From Marichromatium purpuratum 984 (lineage in GTDB: Bacteria; Pseudomonadota; Gammaproteobacteria; Chromatiales; Chromatiaceae), in the NCBI RefSeq assembly GCF_000224005.2, contig NZ_CP007031.1, forward strand, positions 607,501 to 671,500: 64,000 nt of DNA. The letters are read 5' to 3'. Made by a program: the position numbers and the translations under genes. A model generated the notes under the pieces. It saw only the letters and a program-made list of their open reading frames with translations, was not told the DNA's origin and did no database searches. This document shows, piece after piece, positions 1 to 10,271 of this stretch (its first letter is position 1; every line of letters begins with the position of its first letter).

Positions 1-282
1 ACCTATGAGGTCCGGCTGAGATTCACCGCCGAGCCGGCACCACCGGGTGCTGCTGGGCGGTTGCGCTGGCGGGTCGGCGGCGGGCGCATCCCCGCCGATC
101 TGCTGGTGCAGCGCGACGGTGGTCTCGGGGTGTTCGTGCTTGCCGACGGCCACGCACGCTTCCAGCCGCTGCCCGAGGCGCGTGCGGGCCACCCGGCGGC
201 CACCGGCCTGGCACCGACCACCCGGCTGATCGTCGACGGGCGCTTCCGGGTCGAGGACGGTCAGGCGGTGACGGTGGACTGA
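1..282 (+). CDS. RND efflux periplasmic adaptor (membrane fusion protein), C-terminal fragment
   Basis: The window opens inside this gene; only the last 93 codons are present, ending with TGA 7 bases before the RND pump start. The visible part is beta-rich, with segments such as PADLLVQRDGGLGVFVL and RFRVEDGQAVTVD that resemble the C-terminal membrane-proximal domain of HlyD/AcrA-type adaptors. In the family this domain contacts the inner-membrane pump and links it to the outer-membrane channel. The identification rests mostly on the short spacing to the pump gene, which fits an operon, because the diagnostic lipoyl and hairpin parts lie outside the window. Confidence 0.75.
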   Translation, partial: TYEVRLRFTAEPAPPGAAGRLRWRVGGGRIPADLLVQRDGGLGVFVLADGHARFQPLPEARAGHPAATGLAPTTRLIVDGRFRVEDGQAVTVD

Positions 283-289
283 GACGACC

Positions 290-3200
290 ATGTTCGCGCA
301 GCTGATCCGCAATCACGTCCTCACCAACCTGACCTTTCTGCTGGTGGTGGTGCTCGGCGCCATCGCCTATCTGCAGCTGCCGCGCGAGCAGGATCCGAGC
401 GTCAACTTCAACTGGGTGACGGTGCGGGTGATCTGGCCCGGCGCCTCGGCCGAGGACATCGAGACCCGGGTGACCGAACCGCTGGAGGAGGGCATCGAGC
501 GGGTCGACGACACCAAGTTCGTCAGCAGCAACAGCCGTCAGGGGATCGCCTTCATCCTGGTGCGCTTCGAGGATATCGGCCCCGATGCCTTCGACAAGCG
601 CATGGACGACCTCAGACGCGAGATCCAGAGCCAGCTGCGCGAGCTGCCGGCCGAGGCGCGCCAGCCCGAGATCGTCGAGGTCAGCAGCGCCAACGCCTTT
701 CCCACCGCCACCCTGGCGCTGGTGGGGCGCGCCGCCGACGAGCAGCTGCGCCGCTCGGCGGTGCAGGTACGCAAGGACCTGCAGCGGATGTCCGGGGTCG
801 ATCGGGTCGAGACCATCGGTCAGACCGACCCCGAACTGCAGGTCGATTTCTCCCCCGAGCAGCTGGTCGGGCTCGGCGTCTCACCGGTCGATCTCGCCGA
901 CACCGTTACCGCCTATTTCCGCGACCTCGCCGCCGGCAGTATCTCGCTGGGCGATCAGCAGTGGTTCGTGCGCGTGGTCGGCACCAGTGACGATCCGCGC
1001 TATCTCGAGGACCTGCCGATCGTCACCGCGCTCGGCGAGCTGCCGCTGCGCTCGGTGGCCGAGATCGTGCGCGGTCACGACGAGCCCGACCAACTGGTAC
1101 GCTACGGCGGTCGTCCGGGGGTGCTGCTGTCGGTGTTCAAGGCCGACCAGATCAACAACATCGAGCTGCTCGCGCGCATCCGCGACTACATGGAGGGGGT
1201 CAACACCGGGTTCGCCACCCTGGGCCTGGAGCTGGTGCTGCTCGAGGACCAGACCCTGGCCACCCAGCACGCGGTGCGGGTGATGGAGCGCAACGCCCTG
1301 GTCGGGCTGGCGCTGGTGCTGGTGATGGTATGGCTGTTCCTCGGCCTGCGGGTGGCGGTGCTCACCAGCATCGGCATCCCTTTCGTGCTCGGCGGGGTGT
1401 TCATCCTGCTCGCGCTGTTCGGTCAGACACTCAACTCGACCACCCTGCTGGCGGTGGTGATCAGTCTGGGGATGCTGGTCGACGACGCGGTGGTGGTGGT
1501 CGAGGCGATCTACTACAAGCTGCGTGAGGGCTACGAGGGGGTGGCTGCCGCCCTCGCCGGGTTGCAGGAGGTGGCGGTGCCGGTGGGCTCGGCGGTGCTC
1601 ACCACCATCGCCGCCTTCCTGCCGCTGATGCTGATACCCGGGGTGCTCGGCGACTACATGAAGTTCGTCCCTGCGGTGGTCACCCTGGCGCTGTTGATCA
1701 GTCTGGTCGAGGCCTATTGGATGCTGCCGAGCCACATGCTCGAGGCGCGTGTCGATCCCGGTCATCCCGGCAAGGTACAGCGCGCCCGACTGCGCGCCAC
1801 CGACTGGTTGCGGCGGCGCTTCGCGCGGGCGCTGGTGCGTTTTCTCGGGCTACGCTGGTGGATCGCCCCGCTCGGCGTGGTGCTGCTCGGTGGTGCGGTG
1901 GCGATGGTCGGCGGCGGTCTGGTGCGGGTCGACTATTTCGCCACCGATCTCTATCGGTTGTTCTACATCAACGTCGAGATGCCGCCCGGCACCAAGGTCG
2001 AGAAGACCCTCGCCACCCTCGAGACGATCGAGCAGCGGGTGCGCGCCGAGCTGCGCGAGGGCGAGGCACGGGCGTTGATCAGCTATGCCGGGCAGCGCTT
2101 CACCGAGACCGAGCCGGTGTTCGGCGAGGAGAAGGGGCAGGTGTTCGTCAGCCTCGAGCCGGCTGCGCCCGGGCGGCGCGGGGTCGAGGCATTGATCGGC
2201 GCGGTGCGCGCGGCGGTCGAGGCGGTGCCGGGACCGCTGGAGGTCTCTTTCCTGCGGCGCAAGATCGGGCCGCCGACGCTCAAGGCGATCAACGTCAAGG
2301 TGCGTGGCGACGACGTCGCCGAGTTGCGCGCGGCCAGCGCCGAGATCAAGCGCTTCCTCGCCGCCACCCCGGGAGTGGTCGATATCAGCGACGACGATAC
2401 CCGCGGGCGCATGGAGCTGGAGGTGCGGCTCGATCCCGACGCCATCGTGCGCGCCGGGCTGAGTCCGGCGGAGGTGGTGCGGATGGTGCGCCTCTATGCC
2501 GACGGCGAGGTGGTGGCGAGCATGCAGCACCAGGGCGAGCGGCTCGAGGTGCGGGTGCGCGGCGCGCCGCGCGCGCTGCTCGACACCCGCTCCTTCCTCG
2601 ATCATCCGGTGGGGCTGCCCGATGGCAGCGAGATCGCCCTCGGCAAGCTGCTGCGGGTCGAGACCCAGCGCACCACCAGCAACATCCGTCACTACGACTT
2701 CCGCCGCGCGATCACCGTCGAGGCCGACATCGACAGTACGCTGACCGATACCGTCAGCGCCAACCTCGCCATCCGCGCCTTCTGGGTCGAGACCCGTGAC
2801 CGCTACCCCGGCGTCGACATCGACCTCACCGGGCAGAACGACGACATCGAGGAGAGTCTCAACGCCATCCTGGTGCTGTTCGTCGTCGGCCTCGGGCTGA
2901 TCTATCTCATCCTCGGTGCCCAGTTCGTCAGTTATCGCCAACCGCTGCTGGTGCTCGCCACCGTGCCGATGGCCTTCATCGGCGTGGTGGTGGGGCTGTT
3001 CGTCAGCGCCAACCCGCTCAGTCTCTATACCCTCTACGGTGTGGTGGCGCTGGCCGGGATCGCGGCCAACGACTGTATCGTGCTGATCAGCACCGCCAAC
3101 CGCTATCTCGCCGGTGGGCTGGGGGTGACGCGCGCCGCCGTCGCTGCCGCGCGTCGTCGGGTGGTGCCGATCATCATCACCTCGCTGACCACCATCGCCG

Positions 3201-3772
3201 GATTGGTGTCGCTGGCCACCGGGCTGGCCGGTGAATCGCTGATGTGGGGGCCGGTGGCCACCGCCATCGTCTGGGGGCTCGGCTTCTCGACCCTGCTGAC
3301 GCTGTTCTTCATCCCCGCGCTCTATCTGGTCTTCACCCGTCCGCCGCCCTCGCCGCTGCAGCGTCTGGCGCTGCTGCCATTGCTCGTCGAGGGTGAGCCC
3401 GGCCCCTGGGGGCGCTGGTCGGAGCGGCTCGGTGGCGGGAGCCGGCGCGCGCGCGTCCCGGCCGCGCGCATCCCCGATCTGGAGTGGCGCGAGCGCTATC
3501 GCGCCGCGGTCGCTGCGGTCGATGCCGGCGAGCTGGAACCGGCGATCCGTGAGCTGCAGTGGCTCGCCGACCAGGCCCCGGAGTCGACCCTGTTCGCTTC
3601 GGCGCTGGTACAGGCGCTGCTGCTCTATCTCCACCGCCTGGGAGGCGATGCCGGTTATGTCGAGCGCGCCCGGCGCTATCTCGCGCATGCCCGTCGGGTC
3701 GATCCTCACGCCCGTCATCTGCTCGAACTCGAACGCGTGCTGCGTGGCTTCGAGACCGGGACTGCGCCCTGA
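290..3772 (+). CDS. RND-family efflux pump permease with C-terminal extension
   Basis: Proton-driven inner-membrane pump of the AcrB/MexB hydrophobe-amphiphile class, 1160 residues. The N-terminus (MFAQLIRNHVLTNLTFLLVV) is the first membrane helix. The usual two-repeat layout follows, with a large periplasmic loop after TM1 and another after TM7. The TM4 segment LGMLVDDAVVVVEAI (around residue 396) carries the paired Asp of the proton relay. Typical pumps end near residue 1040; here about 110 soluble residues follow from roughly residue 1047, beginning PDLEWRERYRAAVAAVDAGE, helical and TPR-like in pattern. The gene starts 7 bases after the adaptor stop. The substrate cannot be read from the sequence. 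Confidence 0.93.
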   Translation: MFAQLIRNHVLTNLTFLLVVVLGAIAYLQLPREQDPSVNFNWVTVRVIWPGASAEDIETRVTEPLEEGIERVDDTKFVSSNSRQGIAFILVRFEDIGPDAFDKRMDDLRREIQSQLRELPAEARQPEIVEVSSANAFPTATLALVGRAADEQLRRSAVQVRKDLQRMSGVDRVETIGQTDPELQVDFSPEQLVGLGVSPVDLADTVTAYFRDLAAGSISLGDQQWFVRVVGTSDDPRYLEDLPIVTALGELPLRSVAEIVRGHDEPDQLVRYGGRPGVLLSVFKADQINNIELLARIRDYMEGVNTGFATLGLELVLLEDQTLATQHAVRVMERNALVGLALVLVMVWLFLGLRVAVLTSIGIPFVLGGVFILLALFGQTLNSTTLLAVVISLGMLVDDAVVVVEAIYYKLREGYEGVAAALAGLQEVAVPVGSAVLTTIAAFLPLMLIPGVLGDYMKFVPAVVTLALLISLVEAYWMLPSHMLEARVDPGHPGKVQRARLRATDWLRRRFARALVRFLGLRWWIAPLGVVLLGGAVAMVGGGLVRVDYFATDLYRLFYINVEMPPGTKVEKTLATLETIEQRVRAELREGEARALISYAGQRFTETEPVFGEEKGQVFVSLEPAAPGRRGVEALIGAVRAAVEAVPGPLEVSFLRRKIGPPTLKAINVKVRGDDVAELRAASAEIKRFLAATPGVVDISDDDTRGRMELEVRLDPDAIVRAGLSPAEVVRMVRLYADGEVVASMQHQGERLEVRVRGAPRALLDTRSFLDHPVGLPDGSEIALGKLLRVETQRTTSNIRHYDFRRAITVEADIDSTLTDTVSANLAIRAFWVETRDRYPGVDIDLTGQNDDIEESLNAILVLFVVGLGLIYLILGAQFVSYRQPLLVLATVPMAFIGVVVGLFVSANPLSLYTLYGVVALAGIAANDCIVLISTANRYLAGGLGVTRAAVAAARRRVVPIIITSLTTIAGLVSLATGLAGESLMWGPVATAIVWGLGFSTLLTLFFIPALYLVFTRPPPSPLQRLALLPLLVEGEPGPWGRWSERLGGGSRRARVPAARIPDLEWRERYRAAVAAVDAGELEPAIRELQWLADQAPESTLFASALVQALLLYLHRLGGDAGYVERARRYLAHARRVDPHARHLLELERVLRGFETGTAP

Positions 3773-3989
3773 GCGGCCATCGTCCATGCGCGGATGGCTT
3801 ATACTCCTGGGTGTGTGACCCGATTGAAGCGGGTGCGCGCCGTTGACGCCGAAGGGGTGCGCGACGGTGCGATCGAAGGGTCTCGAGCGGCGTATGCGTC
3901 CTCGGTGACCCGACCGGGCAAGCGGGCTGGGCGCGCTCCCCCTGCCACCGAGCGCGATGATGCACGATCTCCTGGTGAGGAGCCGTAGT

Positions 3990-5834
3990 ATGCGCATTCG
4001 TCTCAAGCTCATTGCCCTGGCCATGCTCATCCTGCTGGCACTGACGACGGTGCTGGGTGCCACTTGGTGGGCCTGGCAGCGGGCCGTCTCGCTCGATGAC
4101 TCGAAGGAACAGATGCTCGAACTCGCGCTCGAACTGACCGGGCTCGAGCGCGAGGCCCGTCTCTTCATCGACCAACTCGATCCGGCCTCCATCAGTCGCT
4201 GCCAGACGCATACCCAATCGCTCGCGCGGTCGCGCGCCGCGCTGCGCGCGCGGCTTGCTCGACAGGGGCTCGGAAAGGATGTCCTGAACCCCTTTGCCGT
4301 CGCGCTCGATCAGGCCACCGATGCCTTCGAGCGCTTGGTGGCGACCTACCGCGAGGTCGGGCTGGATCCGCGCTCGGGGCTCTACGGCAGTCTGCGCGAG
4401 GCCGTCCATCAGGCCGAGGCGGCGGTCGAGGCGCTGGGGCGTGACGATCTGCTGGTCGACATCCTCCAGCTCAGACGCAACGAGAAGGACTTCATGCTGC
4501 GCGACGCGCGCGACTATGTCGTCCGCTTCGAGGACAACCATGCCCGACTGCTCGCCGACCTGGGGGGGACGGAGACGATGACCCGTGCCGCGCTGGAGCG
4601 TTATCGGCATGACTTCCTCGCCCTGGTCGAGGGTCGCGAGCGGATCGGGCTCGCGCCCGACAGCGGGTTGCGTGGCACCTTCGAGACGCGACTCGCCGAG
4701 AGCCAGGCCCAGCTCAGCATGGTGATCGGCGAGGTCGACGCGTTGCTCGAAGGCGCACGCCAGCGCACCGCGCTGGCCCTGCTCGGACTGATGACGGTGA
4801 TCTCCGTGCTGGTGGTGGCGCTGGTGTTGGGGCTGGCCCGTCAGCTCGACCGTGGTCTCGGGCACAGCACCCGGGTGATGCGCCGGATCGCCGAGCGGCG
4901 CGACCTCACCCAGACCATCGCCCTCGCCGGGCGTGACGAACTGGCGCAGATGGGGCGCTATTTCGACGCCATGATCCAGCTGCTGCGCGAGTTGCTTCAG
5001 CAGGGCGGGGAGGCGAGCGCTGCGCTGCGCGGGGCGACCGCGACGCTCAGCGAGAGTTCGGCGAACACCATCGCCGGGCTGCGTACCCAGCGCGCCGAGA
5101 CCGAGCAGGTGGCCAGTGCGGTCACCGAGATGGCTGCGACCATCGAGGAGATCGCGCGCAATACCGATCTCACCGCAGAGCAGGCGCGCGAGGCCAGCGG
5201 CAATGCCCAGGCCGGGCAGCAGGCCGTCGGTGAGACGGTGGCGCGGATCGAGGCGCTCACCGAGCGGCTCGCCGAGTCGGCGCGGATCGGCGCGACCCTG
5301 GTCGAGCATGCCGAGCAGGTCGACTCGGTGCTGGCGGTGATTGGCGCCATCGCCGAGCAGACCAATCTGCTCGCGCTCAACGCCGCGATCGAGGCGGCGC
5401 GCGCCGGCGAGGCCGGGCGCGGTTTCGCGGTGGTCGCCGACGAGGTGCGCGCGCTCGCCGACCGCACCCAGGGCTCGACCCGCGAGATCGGCGAGACCCT
5501 CGAGCGAGTGCGTGCCGAGGCGCGCGCGATGATGGGCGAGATGGATGCCAGTCTGGAGCAGGGGCGAGGGAGCGTCGCCAAGGCCCGCGAGGCCGGCGAG
5601 CTGCTCGAACGCATCGCCGTGGAGGTGGCGCGGATGCTCGACATGACCACCCAGATCGCCGCCGCCGTGGAGCAACAGAGTCAGGTCGGTCGCGCGCTCG
5701 ATGCCAATCTGGTGACTATTCGCGACCTCACCGAGGAGACCGCCGCGCGCGCCGAGGACGATGCCCGTACCGCCGAGCAGGTCGCCACCCAGGCCGAGGC
5801 CCTGGCGCGCAACATCGCGCGCTTCGAGACGTGA
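3990..5834 (+). CDS. Methyl-accepting chemotaxis protein with HBM-type sensor
   Basis: Inner-membrane chemoreceptor that would signal to CheA/CheW. I choose the ATG at 3990 ([13 protein letters not shown]) because GTGAGGAG lies 8 bases upstream; an in-frame ATG at 3957 has no such site. TM1 covers about residues 7-29 and TM2 about 261-288. Between them is a long helical periplasmic domain containing [10 protein letters not shown], a hallmark of the helical bimodular (HBM) sensor. A HAMP segment follows, then the signalling hairpin tip [20 protein letters not shown] and [21 protein letters not shown] receptors are known to sense small organic acids in pseudomonads; the ligand here is unknown. 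No CheR-tethering pentapeptide is visible at the C-terminus. Confidence 0.93.
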   Translation: MRIRLKLIALAMLILLALTTVLGATWWAWQRAVSLDDSKEQMLELALELTGLEREARLFIDQLDPASISRCQTHTQSLARSRAALRARLARQGLGKDVLNPFAVALDQATDAFERLVATYREVGLDPRSGLYGSLREAVHQAEAAVEALGRDDLLVDILQLRRNEKDFMLRDARDYVVRFEDNHARLLADLGGTETMTRAALERYRHDFLALVEGRERIGLAPDSGLRGTFETRLAESQAQLSMVIGEVDALLEGARQRTALALLGLMTVISVLVVALVLGLARQLDRGLGHSTRVMRRIAERRDLTQTIALAGRDELAQMGRYFDAMIQLLRELLQQGGEASAALRGATATLSESSANTIAGLRTQRAETEQVASAVTEMAATIEEIARNTDLTAEQAREASGNAQAGQQAVGETVARIEALTERLAESARIGATLVEHAEQVDSVLAVIGAIAEQTNLLALNAAIEAARAGEAGRGFAVVADEVRALADRTQGSTREIGETLERVRAEARAMMGEMDASLEQGRGSVAKAREAGELLERIAVEVARMLDMTTQIAAAVEQQSQVGRALDANLVTIRDLTEETAARAEDDARTAEQVATQAEALARNIARFET

Positions 5835-5840
5835 GGGGCG

Positions 5841-5992
5841 GCAGCGGGCAGCGGGCAGCTGGCAGCGACCAGCTGCCAGCCACCAGCCGCCAGCGACCAG
5901 CCACCAGCCACCAGCCACCAGCGACCAGCGACCAGCGACCAGCGACCAGCGACCAGTCACCAGCCACCAGTCACCAGTCACCAGCCACTGGT
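5841..5992. repeat. Heptamer tandem array A (CCAGCNN/CCAGTNN)
   Basis: About 150 bases directly after the chemoreceptor stop consist of 7-base units of the form CCAGCGA, CCAGCCA, CCAGTCA and relatives, roughly 20 copies. The unit has no stop codon in most frames, so it generates spurious open frames on both strands. The same unit family recurs at 10272-10453, as a remnant near 12335-12350, and at 19001-19280. The array is followed by about 100 bases of ordinary spacer before rapA. Unit boundaries are by eye. Confidence 0.9.
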
Positions 5993-6092
5993 GATCGCTG
6001 GAAGCTGCTGGCTGAGCGTGTTTCCGCCCCTGGGGTTGCCGGGTGCGTCGGTGTAGCATAGCGCGCTTTTCTCCGACGACTTTGAATCGAGC

Positions 6093-8876
6093 ATGATGGA
6101 TGATTTCGTACCCGGCCAGCGCTGGCTGAGCGAGACCCAGGGTGAACTGGGTCTGGGCATCGTCTCCACCGTTGACGCGCGTTGCGTGCAGATCGCCTTT
6201 CCCGCGGTGGGCGAGACGCGACTCTATGCGCGCCAGAGCGCGCCCCTGGTCCGGGTCGAACTCGCCCCCGGTGAACGGATCCGCGACCGTGCTGGGCGCG
6301 AGTTGGTGGTGGTCGATATTCGCACCCAAGGCGGGGTCATCAACTATGTCTGCGAGGACTGTGAGGGGGCGCGTTGCGAGCTGCCCGAACTCGAACTCGA
6401 CGACCGCCAGCGCTTCAACCGTCCGCAGCAGCGCCTGCTTGCCGGGCGCATCGACAGCGACCGCTGGTTCAGTCTGCGCTATCAGACCTGGCTGCGCGGA
6501 CAGCGCGAGGCCGACTCCGAGGCGTTCGGGCTACTCGGCGCGCGGGTCGCGCCGGTGCCGCACCAGCTCCATATCGCCGCCGAGGTCGCCGAGCGCGAGG
6601 CCCCGCGGGTGCTGCTCGCCGACGAGGTGGGGCTGGGCAAGACCATCGAGGCGGGCCTGATCCTGCACCGCATGCTGCTCACCGGGCGGGCGCGCCGGGT
6701 GCTGGTGGTGACCCCGGAGCCACTGCTCAACCAGTGGCTGGTGGAGATGCGTCGACGCTTCAATCTGCGCTTCGCGCTGTTCGACCGCGAGCGCTTCGAC
6801 GCCATCGAGGAGGACAATCCTTTCCATGCCGAACAGCAGGTGCTCTGCAGCCTCGATATGATCGCCGGCGAGCCCGATGCCGCGCGCGCGGTGCTCGACG
6901 GGCAGTGGGACCTGCTGGTGGTCGACGAGGCCCATCACCTGACCTGGGACGAGGAAGAGGCGAGCCTCGAGTACGACCTGATCGCCGCGCTCGCCGAGAT
7001 CACCCCCGCGGTGCTGCTGCTCACCGCCACCCCCGAGCAGCTCGGGCGAGCCGGGCACTTCGCCCGGCTGCGCCTGCTCGACCCGGCGCGCTTCCACGAC
7101 TATGCCAGCTTCCAGGCTGAGGAGGCCGAGTACGCGCCGGTCGCCGAGCTGGCCGCGCGGTTGCTCGACGAGGCCCCGCTCGAGCCGGACCAGGCGGCGC
7201 TGCTCGCCGGGCTGGTCGGTGACATCGAAGGGGTCGAGCGCACCGAGCTGATCGAGCGCCTGGTCGACCGTCACGGCACCGGGCGGGTGCTGTTTCGCAA
7301 TACCCGCGCGGCGATCGACGGCTTCCCCGCGCGCGAGCTGATCCCGCACCCCCTGCCCGAACCCCCGGCCTTCGCCGCGATCCTGGGCACCGGCGCGCGG
7401 CTCAACCCGGAGCGTGGCTTCGGGCCCGACTGGGAGACACACGACCCCAGAGTGGACTGGCTGATCGAGACCCTGCGCGCGCTGCGCCCGGCCAAGGTGT
7501 TGCTGATCTGCGCCGATGCCGCGACCGTGCTGACCCTGCGCGAGGCCCTGCAGCGGCGCGCCGGGATCCATGCCGCGGTGTTCCACGAGGGCATGTCGAT
7601 CGTCGAGCGCGATCGCGCCGCGGCCTATTTCGCCGCTGCCGACGAGGACGGCACCCAGCTGCTGATGTGTTCGGAGATCGGCAGCGAGGGGCGCAACTTT
7701 CAGTTCGTCCACCATCTGGTGCTGTTCGACCTGCCGCTCGAGCCCGATCTGCTCGAGCAGCGCATCGGTCGGCTCGACCGTATCGGTCAGACCGAGACCA
7801 TTCGCATCCACGTCCCCTATCTCGTCGGCGGTCCGGGCGAGACCCTGTATCGCTGGTATGCTGAGGGGCTGGGCGCCTTCGAGCAGCCGCGACCGGCGGC
7901 TACCACGGTGTTCGAGTCGCTCTCCGATCAGCTGCTCCAGGTCCTGCGCGATCCCGAGGACCTGCCGGCATTGATCGACGCGGCGCGCGCGCACGGCGCG
8001 GCGCTGGAGCAGGATCTGGCCGGCGGTCGCGACCGCCTGCTTGAGCTGCACTCGCACCGTCCCGAGCGCTCCGCCGCGCTGGTCGAGGCGATCGAGTCCG
8101 AGGATGGCGGTCGTGAGGTGGCCGACTACATCGGCCGTTTCTGGGATGCCTTCGGGGTCGAGTACGAGCCCGGCAGCGGTGGCTCGGTGATCGTGCGCCC
8201 GGGGCAGAAGATGCTCCAGGAGCACTTTCCCAGGCTCGACGCCGAGGGGCTGACCGCCACCTTCGATCGCACCGACGCGCTCGCCCACGAGGATCGCGAG
8301 TTCCTCACCTGGGAGCACCCGATGGTGCGTGAGGCGATGGAACTGCTGTGCGACTCCGATCTCGGCACCTCGGCGGTGACGCTGATGCGCGACTCGCGCT
8401 TCGAGCGCACCACTATGCTGCTCGAGGTGCTCTATGTCGCCGAGTGCGTGGCGCCGCGCGAGTTCGATGTTGGGCGCTTCCTGCCGCCGACCCCCTTGCG
8501 CCTGCTGATCGACCCCGAGGGCAATGATCTGGCCGATACGCTCGCCCACGACACCCTTGCCGGCGAGTGCCTCACCCGCAACATCAAGCTCGCGCGCTCG
8601 GTGATCAAGTCGCAGACCCCGAGACTGGCGGCGATGCTGCTGCGCGCCGAGACGCTGGCCCAGCAGGCGCGCGAGCGTCTCGAGGTGGCCGCGCGGGCGC
8701 GGATGCGCGAGGGTCTCGATGGCGAGCTGGCGCGGCTTGCCGCGCTCGCCGAGGTCAACCCCAATGTGCGTGCCGATGAGCTCGAGGGGCTGGCGGCGCG
8801 GCGCGCGCAGCTCGAGCGCTATCTCGGCAAGACCCACCTGCGACTCGACGCGGTGCGGGTGGTGGTGATCGCCTAG
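6093..8876 (+). CDS. rapA: RNA polymerase-associated ATPase RapA
   Basis: SWI2/SNF2-type ATPase that binds RNA polymerase and recycles it after transcription. The N-terminus reads VPGQRWLSETQGELGLG, matching the family opening (GQRW.S..E.ELGLG), followed by a Tudor-like N-terminal domain. The ATPase core has the Walker A segment DEVGLGKTIEAGLIL near residue 175 and the DEAH box VVDEAHHL near 277. The helicase C lobe includes EQRIGRLDRIGQ. The length of 927 residues is slightly below the E. coli protein (968). Two adjacent ATG codons (6093, 6096) could start it. The stop overlaps by a few bases the stop of the convergent lipoprotein gene. Confidence 0.95.
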   Translation: MMDDFVPGQRWLSETQGELGLGIVSTVDARCVQIAFPAVGETRLYARQSAPLVRVELAPGERIRDRAGRELVVVDIRTQGGVINYVCEDCEGARCELPELELDDRQRFNRPQQRLLAGRIDSDRWFSLRYQTWLRGQREADSEAFGLLGARVAPVPHQLHIAAEVAEREAPRVLLADEVGLGKTIEAGLILHRMLLTGRARRVLVVTPEPLLNQWLVEMRRRFNLRFALFDRERFDAIEEDNPFHAEQQVLCSLDMIAGEPDAARAVLDGQWDLLVVDEAHHLTWDEEEASLEYDLIAALAEITPAVLLLTATPEQLGRAGHFARLRLLDPARFHDYASFQAEEAEYAPVAELAARLLDEAPLEPDQAALLAGLVGDIEGVERTELIERLVDRHGTGRVLFRNTRAAIDGFPARELIPHPLPEPPAFAAILGTGARLNPERGFGPDWETHDPRVDWLIETLRALRPAKVLLICADAATVLTLREALQRRAGIHAAVFHEGMSIVERDRAAAYFAAADEDGTQLLMCSEIGSEGRNFQFVHHLVLFDLPLEPDLLEQRIGRLDRIGQTETIRIHVPYLVGGPGETLYRWYAEGLGAFEQPRPAATTVFESLSDQLLQVLRDPEDLPALIDAARAHGAALEQDLAGGRDRLLELHSHRPERSAALVEAIESEDGGREVADYIGRFWDAFGVEYEPGSGGSVIVRPGQKMLQEHFPRLDAEGLTATFDRTDALAHEDREFLTWEHPMVREAMELLCDSDLGTSAVTLMRDSRFERTTMLLEVLYVAECVAPREFDVGRFLPPTPLRLLIDPEGNDLADTLAHDTLAGECLTRNIKLARSVIKSQTPRLAAMLLRAETLAQQARERLEVAARARMREGLDGELARLAALAEVNPNVRADELEGLAARRAQLERYLGKTHLRLDAVRVVVIA

Positions 8877-9388
8877 AAGCCGATACCGATGCCGCCGCCG
8901 ACCCCGTGGAAGCCGCCACTGCCGATGCCGATACTGATCCAGGGACGGGTCACCGGCCGGCTGGCGGGGCGCTGTGCGTCGGCTGTCGGCCAGAGCTGTA
9001 GCGATGCCTGATCGAGTCGTGGCGGGTCGTCCGTGACCAGGGTGACCCGTCCGGTGGCGGTGAGTGCGCGCCCCGGACGATATTCGGCCGGATCGAGGAA
9101 CCCTGGTCGACGGATCAGGAAGTGCCCGCGCGCGGGGAGGCTGGTGCGTGGACGACCGCAATCGTCGAGCGGGTGGGCCTCGACCATCAGCTCGGTGGTG
9201 GTGGCGAGGTTGCGGGTGCTGAGCAACACGCCGCCCCAGCTCACCACCGTGCCCTGATCGCTGGCGCGTGCCGTCTGTGGGGCGAGCGCGGTGTCGCCGA
9301 CGGGGTGATGACAGTGCTCGGGCGTCCCGGCGCAACCCTGTAGCAGCAAGCTCCCGAGCAAGAGCCCTGCATATCTCCCGAGGCGCAT
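8873..9388 (-). CDS. Slp-family outer-membrane lipoprotein (copy 1)
   Basis: A 171-residue lipoprotein. The signal peptide RLGRYAGLLLGSLLLQGCAG has a lipobox (LLQGC) with Cys19 as the lipidation site. The mature part has WGGVLLSTRN, TTELMVEAHPLDDCGRP and PGRALTATGRVT, which follow the Slp/YeaY pattern (WGG.I....N...T.lei...pld..G.P ... pGR.vtv.G.v). Slp proteins sit in the outer membrane and rise in starvation or stress; their activity is unknown. It has a glycine-rich tail ending GGGIGIGF. The start overlaps the stop of the upstream paralogue (TGATG), so the two are translationally coupled. It converges on rapA with overlapping stop codons. Confidence 0.88.
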   Translation of the reverse strand: MRLGRYAGLLLGSLLLQGCAGTPEHCHHPVGDTALAPQTARASDQGTVVSWGGVLLSTRNLATTTELMVEAHPLDDCGRPRTSLPARGHFLIRRPGFLDPAEYRPGRALTATGRVTLVTDDPPRLDQASLQLWPTADAQRPASRPVTRPWISIGIGSGGFHGVGGGIGIGF

Positions 9389-9957
9389 CACCACGGACCG
9401 TACCAAGGGCCTCGCCAGGGGCCGTACCAAGGGTAGGGCGCATAGACCCCGGCGGGATAGCGCGGCGCCGGGACCGGCTCCGGCCACAGGTGCGAGTGCT
9501 CGACCGCGACCACCGGGTAGCGATAGGGATAGTCGCCGACCGCGCGGGTACGGGGCGGTAGCAGGATACCGACGACGGTCAGGGTGCGCTCCTCGGGATA
9601 GCCTGCAGGGTCGACGAAGCCCGGGAACTCGGCGAGGAAGCGTCCCTCTCCGGGGGCCTCGGGATCGGGTTCGCCGCTGCTGTCGAGTGCTCGGGCGAGC
9701 AGCTCGATGGTCGTGTGCTCCGCGTGGTTGTGCACCGCGAGGATGGTGCCGCCCCAGCGGACCCGCTCGCCGAGATGGGCCATCGGGGCCTGCTGTGCCG
9801 CGGCCGGGGTGGTGGCCACCCCGGTGGCGTGGCGGATGGCCTCGGGCACACCGCTGGCGCAGCCGGCGAGCCATAGCGGCAGGCCGAGCGCGAGGATGGC
9901 GCCGAGCCGGTGAGCCGGTTCAGCCCGCCTTGGCTTCGCGGTAGGTGTCGAGTTCAT
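9388..9957 (-). CDS. Slp-family outer-membrane lipoprotein (copy 2)
   Basis: A 189-residue paralogue of the downstream gene. The signal sequence [18 protein letters not shown] contains the lipobox LAGC. The mature part has [20 protein letters not shown] and an [11 protein letters not shown] segment, again the Slp pattern, then a C-terminal tail rich in Pro, Tyr, Trp and Gly ([11 protein letters not shown]). The annotated ATG overlaps the end of the YcaR-type gene by 38 bases, so a later start is possible; the N-terminal region before the signal helix is unusually long (about 17 residues). Together the two genes form a coupled Slp pair of unknown role. Confidence 0.85.
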   Translation of the reverse strand: MNSTPTAKPRRAEPAHRLGAILALGLPLWLAGCASGVPEAIRHATGVATTPAAAQQAPMAHLGERVRWGGTILAVHNHAEHTTIELLARALDSSGEPDPEAPGEGRFLAEFPGFVDPAGYPEERTLTVVGILLPPRTRAVGDYPYRYPVVAVEHSHLWPEPVPAPRYPAGVYAPYPWYGPWRGPWYGPW

Positions 9958-10126
9958 CGGCGGAGAGCCTGCGTGCCTCGTCCTCGAGCATCACCGGGAT
10001 GTCGTCGCGGATCGGATAGGCGAGCTGGGCCGAGACCGAGATCAGTTCGTTGCGCGCCTTGTCGAAGATGAGTGGCCCCTTGGTCACCGGGCATACCAGG
10101 ATATCGAGCAGTTTCTTGTCGAGCAT
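9920..10126 (-). CDS. ycaR: YcaR/Trm112-like small protein
   Basis: A 68-residue protein of the UPF0434/YcaR (Trm112-like) family, beginning [19 protein letters not shown]. It has the conserved [15 protein letters not shown] segment. Family members normally carry a zinc-ribbon-like CP.CK.PL motif; here only the first Cys (CPVTKGPL) is kept, as in most proteobacterial YcaR. In many proteobacteria the gene lies next to kdsB/lpxK, but here it precedes two lipoprotein genes. The ATG at 10126 has a good purine-rich site (GGAGAACAG) upstream. The function is unproven. Confidence 0.9.
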   Translation of the reverse strand: MLDKKLLDILVCPVTKGPLIFDKARNELISVSAQLAYPIRDDIPVMLEDEARRLSADELDTYREAKAG

Positions 10127-10271
10127 TCTGTTCTCCTCAGCAATGGATGGGGGCGGACCGCGCCGGTGCCCCAGGTTGGGCTGAGTTTACCCGCCCGATG
10201 GTTGCGCTGGCGAGCGCGACGGGCGGACGGGGACGAGCGTCACGAGGGCGTGATCCGGTTGCAGGGGGCGA

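Noticed and set aside
3333-6329. Very long antisense open frame over the chemoreceptor and pump genes
   Set aside because: It is a codon-bias shadow of high-GC genes; its product is low-complexity, lacks family motifs, and crosses several genes with clear functions on the other strand. The same applies to long minus-strand frames opposite the synthetases (45573-49238, 49293-52316, 52586-57127).
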